From an uncultured Prevotellaceae bacterium (lineage in GTDB: Bacteria > Bacteroidota > Bacteroidia > Bacteroidales > Bacteroidaceae), in assembly GCA_937891085.1 (NCBI GenBank), contig CALAEY010000128.1, positions 1 through 8,768 of the forward strand: DNA of 8,768 nt. The letters are read 5' to 3'. The notes under the pieces were generated by a model. That model did not search any database. It had not been told where the DNA came from and saw only the letters and a program-made list of their open reading frames with translations. This document shows, piece after piece, positions 1-4,855 of this stretch. The translations under genes were made by a program, and so were the position numbers. How positions within the stretch are numbered: the first letter of the stretch is position 1; each line of letters begins with the position of its first letter.

Positions 1-58
1 CTCAGAAATTTTTTAACACTTATTTTTTGCTCCAAAGTGAAATTTTTCTGCCTAAAAA

Positions 59-91
59 TTCGAAAACCGCAAAATGGCTGCCGTATATTTG
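59..91 (+). promoter_or_regulatory. Bacteroidetes-type promoter for the HU gene
   Basis: TATATTTG at 84-91 matches the Bacteroidetes -7 consensus TAnnTTTG exactly. A weak -33-like TTCG lies at 59-62, 21 nt upstream. Transcription would begin around position 97-100, giving a leader of about 110 nt before the ATG at 210. The match is by eye. Confidence 0.6.
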
Positions 92-103
92 CAGCGTGAA
101 ATT

Positions 104-165
104 CAGGGGAGACGAAGGACAAGCCTCACCTCGAAGAGTAGCCGCAGCGCGAAGTCCAAGCCCTG
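104..165 (+). other. structured 5' leader of the HU gene
   Basis: CAGGG at 104-108 can pair with CCCTG at 161-165, and inside it GGAC at 117-120 can pair with GTCC at 154-157, giving a branched hairpin in the untranslated leader. From about 171 to 209 the leader is almost pure A/T and unstructured, as expected before a start without a Shine-Dalgarno. No known riboswitch class was recognised. Its role is unknown; it may affect translation or stability. Confidence 0.3.
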
Positions 166-209
166 TGCCATTTCATAAGTTTTAATTTTTAATTTTAAAT
201 TTCCCTACT

Positions 210-767
210 ATGTCTATCAAAGTAAAAGCAGTGGAACGCAATGTGTCGTTCCAGAAAGGCGTGGAGAAGTATGCCTATGTGCTCCAAGCCGAAATCTATA
301 GTAAGCTCTCAGCCCAAAAGGTGATTCAGGAGGCAGCCCTCCGCAGTGGCATTCAGCGTGGTGCGCTGAACGCAGCTTGGGAAGCCATCGGTGATGTAAT
401 CAAGGCGTGGGCCACCGAGGGCCACAGTGTGGCAGTGCCAGGACTGGGCACCATGCGATTCGGGGTGCGTGCCACCTCAGTGAGTGACGTGAACTTAGTA
501 TCTGCCGGCCTTATCACGGGCCGCCGTGTGATCTTCACCCCCAACGTGGATATCAAGCAGGAGCTGAAGGATACCAGCATCAACATCACCTGCTATGACC
601 GCAATGGCAACATCGTGAAGCAGGTCACCTCTACCGATGATGGTGAGGTGGAGGATGAAGAGGCTGGCTCTGGCTCTAATACGGGCAGCACCACGCAGCC
701 TGAAACTGGTGGCTCTGGCTCTACCGAGCCAAGCGGTGGTGACGGCGGTGACAGTGGCATCGGCTAA
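210..767 (+). CDS. HU-family DNA-binding protein with Gly/Ser-rich acidic tail (HU-HIG type)
   Basis: This 185-aa protein fits the Bacteroidetes HU-like family called HU-HIG (HU fused to wHTH, Ig or Gly-rich motifs). Residues 1-125 carry the HU/IHF fold: N-terminal helices (SAQKVIQEAALRSG at 34-47), then VPGLGTMRFGVR (76-87), which resembles the HU/IHF turn before the beta-arm, and a strand-rich C-terminal half. Residues 140-185 are low complexity: first acidic (DDGEVEDEE, 143-151), then Gly/Ser/Thr/Pro-rich. Such proteins bind or bend DNA in the cytoplasm; the tail's role is unknown. The ATG at 210 follows an AT-rich stretch without a Shine-Dalgarno. It is first in a likely unit with smalltalk and an M15 peptidase. 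A 13-bp direct repeat (666-678, 711-723) encodes the two GSGS blocks, so the tail may vary in length. Family assignment is good; the specific function is not known. Confidence 0.85.
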   Translation: MSIKVKAVERNVSFQKGVEKYAYVLQAEIYSKLSAQKVIQEAALRSGIQRGALNAAWEAIGDVIKAWATEGHSVAVPGLGTMRFGVRATSVSDVNLVSAGLITGRRVIFTPNVDIKQELKDTSINITCYDRNGNIVKQVTSTDDGEVEDEEAGSGSNTGSTTQPETGGSGSTEPSGGDGGDSGIG

Positions 768-772
768 CCTCA

Positions 773-948
773 AAAGAACGGCCTTGACTCCGACCTCATT
801 TTTGGAGCGTTAAGAGAATGGTGAGCGTTTTCCGTTGAAAGTGCCGCACCGCAAAGAGCGCGAAGCGCACGTCTTGCGGCGCTTAGGAAAACGTGAACCA
901 TTCTTAGCGGAAAAAATGCAGTCGGCAGCCTTTCTTGGTTCGTTCTTT
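773..948. repeat. 176-bp imperfect inverted repeat (long hairpin)
   Basis: Nearly the whole HU-smalltalk gap folds on itself. Blocks pair in register from outside in: AAAGAACG (773-780) with CGTTCTTT (941-948); CCGAC (790-794) with GTCGG (921-925); CATTTTT (797-803) with AAAAATG (912-918); TTAAG-type block (807-814) with 903-910; AATGGT (817-822) with ACCATT (897-902); CGTTTTCC (826-833) with GGAAAACG (886-893); AAGTGCCGCA (839-848) with TGCGGCGCTT (875-884, one G-U); tip GCGC-GAA-GCGC (858-868). No transposase and no clear target-site duplication were seen. It could be a structured RNA element, a MITE-like insertion or a single-strand replication hairpin. Confidence 0.7.
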
Positions 949-964
949 CCCCTGCGGGAAAGAA
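943..964 (+). other. short perfect hairpin before smalltalk
   Basis: A 9-bp perfect stem (943-951 with 956-964) closes a CTGC tetraloop, 37 nt upstream of the smalltalk ATG. It is followed by A-rich sequence, not a T-tract, so it is not a standard intrinsic terminator. It shares bases 943-948 with the base of the long hairpin at 773-948, so the two folds compete. Confidence 0.5.
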
Positions 965-1001
965 TGAACAGACAAAATAACCATTTAAAAAAAAGAATAT
1001 T

Positions 1002-1103
1002 ATGAAACGAGAAACTTGGAAATTCATCATTCAGACGGCTATCGCCATTCTGACCGCCATCGGCACCACCATCGGTGTAACCTCTTGCATGGGAGTGCTC
1101 TGA
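1002..1103 (+). CDS. smalltalk family microprotein
   Basis: A 33-codon ORF beginning ATG-AAA-CGA and ending TGA at 1101-1103. The peptide starts MKRETWKFIIQ, continues through a hydrophobic Ile/Ala/Leu/Thr segment (about residues 8-26) and ends VTSCMGVL. This is the pattern of the Bacteroidetes 'smalltalk protein' family, known for lying beside HU-like and peptidoglycan amidase or peptidase genes; its function is not established. The positive N-terminus plus a single hydrophobic segment suggests inner-membrane insertion. VTSC at residues 26-29 resembles a lipobox, so the peptide might be lipidated on Cys29 (inference). The start is preceded by an A-rich stretch, typical for this phylum. Its stop is 2 nt before the M15 ATG, so translation of the two is probably coupled. 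Confidence 0.85.
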   Translation: MKRETWKFIIQTAIAILTAIGTTIGVTSCMGVL

Positions 1104-1105
1104 GA

Positions 1106-1531
1106 ATGGCAGACATTCAGCTCTCGGAGCACTTCCAGCTCCATGAATTCACAGACTCCTTCATCGCCCGCTTGAAGGGACTCAGCAATGAGCCCACAGC
1201 GGAGGCGGTGGAGCGTCTGAAGAACCTCTGCCAGCAGGTGCTTGAACCCCTACGGCAGTGGGCAGGCCGACCGGTGCAGATCTCCAGCGGATACCGCAGC
1301 CCAGCCGTGAACCTTGCGGTGGGCGGAGTGCCCAGCTCGCAGCACCTCCGGGGCGAGGCAGCCGACATCTTGCTGCCCTCGCTGGAGGTGGGCTGGCAGT
1401 GGTTCTGCTACCTGCGTGACCATCTGCCCTACGACCAGCTGATCTGGGAAACCTACCACACGCGCCACTGGATTCACGTGTCTTGCAAGGCAGAGATCAA
1501 GGAGAATCGGCATCAGGTGATAGTGCTGTGA
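1106..1531 (+). CDS. M15 family zinc D-Ala-D-Ala peptidase (endolysin-like)
   Basis: A 141-aa single-domain M15A-type peptidase, expected to cut peptide bonds in peptidoglycan. Landmarks: SSGYRS (60-65), the zinc-binding SQHLRGEAADI block with His80 and Asp87 (the S-x-H-x(6)-D pattern), a likely Glu115 in LIWE, and the final HWIHVS block with His124 as third zinc ligand. The key residues are intact, so it is probably active. There is no signal peptide and no cell-wall binding domain, which fits phage endolysins and other enzymes that need a helper to leave the cytoplasm. The start was placed at 1106 because residues upstream in that frame are His/Arg-rich and lie over the smalltalk gene, while the mature family begins with a sequence like LSEHFQLHEF. 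It follows smalltalk after 2 nt. Confidence 0.88.
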   Translation: MADIQLSEHFQLHEFTDSFIARLKGLSNEPTAEAVERLKNLCQQVLEPLRQWAGRPVQISSGYRSPAVNLAVGGVPSSQHLRGEAADILLPSLEVGWQWFCYLRDHLPYDQLIWETYHTRHWIHVSCKAEIKENRHQVIVL

Positions 1532-1537
1532 GTAGGC

Positions 1538-1580
1538 GCGGAAATTGCAAATAATGAAGCCTCAATATCGCAATTCCCGC
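1538..1580. repeat. inverted repeat after the M15 gene
   Basis: GCGGAAATTGC (1538-1548) and GCAATTCCCGC (1570-1580) form an 11-bp stem with one mismatch and a 21-nt loop. It begins 7 nt after the M15 stop and ends 3 nt before the -33-like box of the next promoter. No T-tract follows directly (a T5 run appears only at 1596-1600), so it may be a weak terminator or an operator. The choice between them is open. Confidence 0.4.
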
Positions 1581-1582
1581 AA

Positions 1583-1614
1583 TTAGTGCCCCCCATTTTT
1601 ATGGTCTAACTTTG
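1583..1614 (+). promoter_or_regulatory. Bacteroidetes-type promoter for the second unit
   Basis: TAACTTTG at 1607-1614 matches the -7 consensus TAnnTTTG, with TTAG at 1583-1586 as a weak -33 box 20 nt upstream. Transcription would start near 1620. It would drive the unit 1746-4787. The inverted repeat at 1538-1580 abuts it. Confidence 0.6.
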
Positions 1615-1635
1615 CACTCGGAATCAGAAGAGAAA

Positions 1636-1681
1636 CCGCTGGTTCAGAGTTATCAAATTAAATCAACCAGAGTTGAAGCGG
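1636..1681 (+). other. hairpin in the leader of the second unit
   Basis: CTGGTT (1639-1644) can pair with AACCAG (1665-1670), or more widely CCGCT (1636-1640) with AGCGG (1677-1681). CAGAGTT occurs twice (1645-1651, 1668-1674). Together with the short ORFs that follow, this may be a regulatory leader. Purely structural reading; no known family recognised. Confidence 0.3.
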
Positions 1682-1692
1682 AGGGATGCTCA

Positions 1693-1749
1693 ATGAGATA
1701 TAGGTGGCCACCCATACCGATGTTTCTCTCGCAATTCAACGAAAGATGA
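1693..1749 (+). CDS. possible 18-aa leader ORF coupled to the 1746 gene
   Basis: An ATG at 1693 opens an 18-codon frame (MRYRWPPIPM then FLSQFNER) whose TGA (1747-1749) overlaps the ATG at 1746 as ATGA. An even shorter ORF, ATG at 1686 encoding MLNEI and stopping at 1701-1703, overlaps it. No Shine-Dalgarno supports either. The ATGA junction is the same arrangement as at 4419-4422 in this unit, so translational coupling is possible, but chance cannot be excluded. Confidence 0.2.
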   Translation: MRYRWPPIPMFLSQFNER

Positions 1750-2117
1750 AAAAGAAATTATTTCAGAGTGAAGTGATGCTGCCAGCAGAAGTGACTTATG
1801 CAGAGAATGGTGCCGTAGGCATCTGCCCCGTGAGAAAGTGTGAAGTGCTAGAAGGTATCTTGATGCCCGTGGGCAGCAGGAGAGGACGCCTGACTATCGA
1901 TGAGCAGGGGAAGGCTGCCTTCAAGCCTTATGCCCAGCACCCACAGGCGCGCTATGCGCAGCTGATAACCACCCCTCACGGCGTAGTGAAGGAGGGTCCG
2001 CAGAGCGTGATCGTATCCATGAGGTTCCCTAAGCAGATGTCGGCTGCCGAGATGTGCAAGGCCTTTGCCGAAGACAGTTACCTCGTAGAGTTGTTTTTAC
2101 GTTACTTATCTAAATAA
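1746..2117 (+). CDS. unrecognised protein, 123 aa
   Basis: I do not recognise this family. The protein begins MKKKLFQSEVMLPAEVTY and is soluble, mixed alpha/beta, with no signal peptide or membrane segment. A pair of cysteines flanks a basic run (ICPVRKCEVL, about residues 26-35), followed by GRRGRL-like basic residues and a helical C-terminus ending FLRYLSK. The frame is open further upstream to a GTG at 1704 (137 aa); ATG 1746 was preferred because the extra residues (ATHTDVSLAIQRK) look like leader translation and the Lys-rich ATG start is typical, but the GTG start remains possible. It lies 7 nt before the primase-like gene and probably works with it, for example as a small accessory or nucleic-acid-binding factor (inference). 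Confidence 0.65.
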   Translation: MKKKLFQSEVMLPAEVTYAENGAVGICPVRKCEVLEGILMPVGSRRGRLTIDEQGKAAFKPYAQHPQARYAQLITTPHGVVKEGPQSVIVSMRFPKQMSAAEMCKAFAEDSYLVELFLRYLSK

Positions 2118-2124
2118 GAGTGCG

Positions 2125-4422
2125 ATGAGTTGTTACAAGATCTATTACAATGCCGACGGGGCTAAGCTGATGCACCCCGTCGGTTCGGCGGCAGAGTACC
2201 GCCAGCTGCGCCACACCATCTATCAGATAAACATGGTGGCGAAGGCACGCCGAGGCGAGAAGGTGACAAATAAAAAAGGTGTGCTGGTAGATGCCAAGAC
2301 CATGCTGCTGCAGATGAACTACAGCTGCCTGCCCAATGCCGACGGCACCCTGAAGGGCAGCACGCACTACTCTACGTCAGTGGGTATGGACATCGACATA
2401 CATCGGGCCGACTTCGAGAGTGATGCTGCCTATGAGACTAGGCTGGCGGAGGTGCCGCAGCTGGTGCTGCAGAAGAAAGATGAGCTGCACCTGCTGATGC
2501 TGGAGCGCAGTGCGGGTAGCACCGATAAGCAGGGCGTACCCAAGGCGGGCTTCCATCTGGTGTTCAGCCGCCGTGCGGAGCTAAGCCAAGAGGAGAACCT
2601 GAAGTGGGCTTCTGCCCTGCTGGGTGTCCCCTTCGATGAGGCAGCTAAAGACATCACCCGCGTGTTCTTCACTACCACTGCCAGCGAGGAAGACCTGCTT
2701 TACCTCGACGAAAAACTCTTTGTAAATGAAGAATTAATAATGAAGAATGAAGAATCTTCTGCTGCGCAGCCTCATTCTTCATTATTCACTCTTCATTCTT
2801 CATTAACCCTTTCCTACCACGGCACCCCTTACTCTGACATCATCGCCAAGTATTGGCAACTGTATAACGATGGGAAGGAACCCTGTGAGGGCGACCGCAA
2901 CGTGAAGACCTTCGAGCTGGCAAAGATGCTGCGCCATATCTGCGACTACTCGCTGGAGATGCTGATGAGGGTGATTCCGCGCTACGACGGATTTCCTGAG
3001 GAGGAATGGCAGCAGACCTTGCAGAATGCCCTGAACGAGGAGCGCAAGGGCATGCCCTACCAGCTGCGCCAAGTGCTGAGTGAACTGAAGAAGGAGCGTA
3101 AGCTTCTGGCCGCAGGAGGCACGAAGGACACGCCGCCACAGCGTCCTAAGAAGTTGCCCCGATTGCTGGCTCTGCTCACCTCGAAAGTGCCAGAGATGTA
3201 TAAGGATGCCGTAGCAGAGGCTGTGTTTCCAGCACTGGGAACGCACCTGCACGGGGTGAAGTTCCTCTACACCGACAACGTGGCGCATGAAGCCACCTTC
3301 ATGCATGTGCTCATAGCACAGCAGAGCATAGGCAAGGGGCGCATTAAGGAGCCGATCAACTGCATCAATGAAGACATTGCCGCACGTGATGAACCCAACC
3401 GCAGGCGGGAAGCGGAATGGAAGCGCAAGAATCCTACGGGCAAGACCAAGGCCAAGGATCCACGCCCCACAGACATCTGCATCCAGCTGGTGATAGACAA
3501 CCTCACCGATGCGGTGTTCAACCAGCGCGTGGTGGATGTGAATGAGAACGGGCAGCGCTTCATCTATACTATCGTGGATGAGGTGGAAGGACTGCGTAAG
3601 GTGACCACCAGCGGGAAGATAGAAGATGTGTCGGTGCTGATACGAAAGGCGTTCGACAATGCCCTGCACGGGCAGGAGCGTGTGGGTGCCGACAGCATCA
3701 CGGGCATAGCGCCCCTGCGCTGGAACTGGAATGCCAGCAGTACGCCTCCAAACGCCGTGAAATTCTTCCGCCGGGCGGTGAACGACGGCACCCTGAGCCG
3801 CCTGAACATCAGCACCATCCTGAAACCTGAAAGACAAAAGGGCGAGAAGAACCATGCGCCTGTGGTGGGTACCTACGATGACGCATTTAAGGAGGCGCTG
3901 CGCCCGTATATAGAGCGACTGAATACCGCTTCGGGACTCATAGAGTGCCCGCAGGCTACCAAGCTGGCGCTGCGCTTGCAGGAGGAGCTCGACGAGCGGG
4001 CCGACCTCTATGAGAGCGAAGCCTACCGCGTGCTCTCTTACCGTGCCATCGTGATAGCCTTCCTGAAGGCCATGGTGCTCTATGTAGCCGAAGGGCAGCG
4101 CTGGAGCCGTGATATAGAGCCGTATGTGTGCTGGAGTGTGCAGATGGATCTGTGGTGCAAGATGCGCTTCTTCGGTGACCAGCTGGAAGAGGAACTCAGC
4201 ATGGAGAAGAAAATCCTGAACAAGGGACCGATGGACTTGCTCTCCCTGCTGCCTGATGAATTCGGACTGGATGACTACAAGCTGATGCGCCAGCAGCAGG
4301 GTAGGCAGGGCGATGGGGGCAGCACCCTGCGCATGTGGAAGAGCCGTGAGTATGTGACCTATGACGAGGGTACCAAGAAGTGGACTAAGACGGAGAAATA
4401 CTTCGAGAAGAAAGGGTTATGA
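2125..4422 (+). CDS. BT4734/BF3469 family primase-helicase-like protein (VirE-N + DUF3987)
   Basis: This 765-aa cytoplasmic protein resembles the Bacteroidetes BT4734/BF3469 group. The N-terminal VirE-N-like domain (about 1-200) shows GMDIDIH (Asp89, Asp91), then GFHLVF (His144) and DITRVFF (176-182), the order of motifs in archaeo-eukaryotic primase/PrimPol folds. After a helical linker, a DUF3987-type P-loop domain (about 345-700) carries a divergent Walker A (SIGKGR, 401-406), Walker B ending in Asp485-Glu486 (TIVDEVEGL), WNWNASSTP (533-541) as a sensor-like block, and GTLSRL (555-560), a likely arginine-finger or sensor segment. By family logic it may prime and unwind DNA for a mobile element; activity is inferred. 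Residues 201-227 are encoded by a palindromic repeat inserted in frame. It starts 7 nt after the 1746 gene and its stop overlaps the next start. Confidence 0.82.
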   Translation: MSCYKIYYNADGAKLMHPVGSAAEYRQLRHTIYQINMVAKARRGEKVTNKKGVLVDAKTMLLQMNYSCLPNADGTLKGSTHYSTSVGMDIDIHRADFESDAAYETRLAEVPQLVLQKKDELHLLMLERSAGSTDKQGVPKAGFHLVFSRRAELSQEENLKWASALLGVPFDEAAKDITRVFFTTTASEEDLLYLDEKLFVNEELIMKNEESSAAQPHSSLFTLHSSLTLSYHGTPYSDIIAKYWQLYNDGKEPCEGDRNVKTFELAKMLRHICDYSLEMLMRVIPRYDGFPEEEWQQTLQNALNEERKGMPYQLRQVLSELKKERKLLAAGGTKDTPPQRPKKLPRLLALLTSKVPEMYKDAVAEAVFPALGTHLHGVKFLYTDNVAHEATFMHVLIAQQSIGKGRIKEPINCINEDIAARDEPNRRREAEWKRKNPTGKTKAKDPRPTDICIQLVIDNLTDAVFNQRVVDVNENGQRFIYTIVDEVEGLRKVTTSGKIEDVSVLIRKAFDNALHGQERVGADSITGIAPLRWNWNASSTPPNAVKFFRRAVNDGTLSRLNISTILKPERQKGEKNHAPVVGTYDDAFKEALRPYIERLNTASGLIECPQATKLALRLQEELDERADLYESEAYRVLSYRAIVIAFLKAMVLYVAEGQRWSRDIEPYVCWSVQMDLWCKMRFFGDQLEEELSMEKKILNKGPMDLLSLLPDEFGLDDYKLMRQQQGRQGDGGSTLRMWKSREYVTYDEGTKKWTKTEKYFEKKGL
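2725..2804. repeat. AATGAAGAA-type palindromic repeat inside the coding sequence
   Basis: The left arm starts AATGAAGAATTAATAATGAA at 2725 and the right arm is its approximate reverse complement, ending CTTCATTCTTCATT at 2804. The centre is the perfect palindrome GCTGCGCAGC (2761-2770). It reads through in frame as about 27 residues rich in Asn, Glu, Ser and His between the primase-like and P-loop domains. Similar AATGAAGAATGAAG strings are common between genes in this phylum (recalled, not searched). Confidence 0.7.
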
Positions 4423-4787
4423 CCATGGCAAGGTTTGACTCTCTGACCGACTTTGTGGCGCTCTGGAATAGGCTGGAAGATACACGAAGGCAGCTGCGTG
4501 CTGAGCGAAAGCTGTTCTGCATACGGCGGGTGATTCAGGCGTGGAAGGGCAGTGAAGCTACCGACAACTTGATCTGGGAAATCTGCAACACGGCTGAGCT
4601 GTGTGGGTTCGACCCTTTGCCGCTTCCAGCACATGCTCCGCTGATGAGCAGGGAGTTTCTCCGGGCATGGGTAGCTGTGACCGAGGGTATAGGTAGGTAC
4701 CGAGTGAAACTGAAACTACTGGATCAGGCTTACTCGCAGGTCTTTCCGCAAAGCACGCCTATCAATGTGTGGAAGAAGAAACTCTGA
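4419..4787 (+). CDS. unrecognised helical protein, 122 aa
   Basis: I do not recognise this family. The protein is mostly helical and soluble: a charged N-terminal helix (RLEDTRRQLRAERKLFCIRRVIQ, about 18-40), a middle segment with IWEICNTAELCGF (52-64) holding two cysteines, a short Pro-rich turn (PLPLPAHAP), and a second helical half ending in VWKKKL. No signal peptide or membrane segment. Its ATG at 4419 overlaps the TGA of the primase-like gene (ATGA), so translation is probably coupled and the product may act with that enzyme. An alternative start at 4425 (MARF) is two codons downstream. It is the last gene of the + unit; a hairpin follows 32 nt after its stop. Confidence 0.65.
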   Translation: MTMARFDSLTDFVALWNRLEDTRRQLRAERKLFCIRRVIQAWKGSEATDNLIWEICNTAELCGFDPLPLPAHAPLMSREFLRAWVAVTEGIGRYRVKLKLLDQAYSQVFPQSTPINVWKKKL

Positions 4788-4788
4788 G

Positions 4789-4809
4789 CGTCACGCGTCA
4801 CAACGTCAC
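4789..4809 (+). repeat. three CGTCAC direct repeats
   Basis: CGTCAC occurs at 4789-4794, 4796-4801 and 4804-4809, one nucleotide after the stop codon of the upstream gene. Spacing is 7 and 8 nt. It marks the right edge of the accessory module; a boundary or attachment role is speculative. Confidence 0.5.
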
Positions 4810-4819
4810 AAGCAGTTTT

Positions 4820-4855
4820 GGAGGGAGTATCTGTCAGACCGACAGGCCTCCCTCC
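4820..4855. terminator. hairpin terminator between convergent units
   Basis: GGAGGGAG (4820-4827) pairs perfectly with CTCCCTCC (4848-4855), with an inner CTGTC (4831-4835)/GACAG (4841-4845) stem. It lies between the + unit ending at 4787 and the - unit ending at 4834, the place for a shared terminator. T-tracts are weak on both sides (ATTTCTGT on +; none on -). On the minus strand it covers the last codons (Glu-Gly-Gly-Leu-Ser-Val) and the stop of the TPR gene. Confidence 0.6.

Noticed and set aside
1..58. Gene or terminator at the left edge
   Set aside because: Only AT-rich sequence with no ORF and no convincing stem-loop.
761..950. Integron attC site
   Set aside because: The long inverted repeat invites this reading, but the flanks lack RYYYAAC/GTTRRRY core sites in the right places and no integrase is present.
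770..1030. 86-aa minus-strand ORF over the HU-smalltalk gap
   Set aside because: Falls on the long inverted repeat and the smalltalk start; no domain, and structure explains the region better.
1016..1105. Upstream extension of the M15 frame
   Set aside because: His/Arg-rich translation of the smalltalk gene in another frame; the M15 domain begins at 1106.
2803..3855. 350-aa minus-strand ORF
   Set aside because: Lies wholly inside the primase-like gene on the opposite strand; it is Leu/His-rich with no recognisable domain. The sense frame has family motifs.
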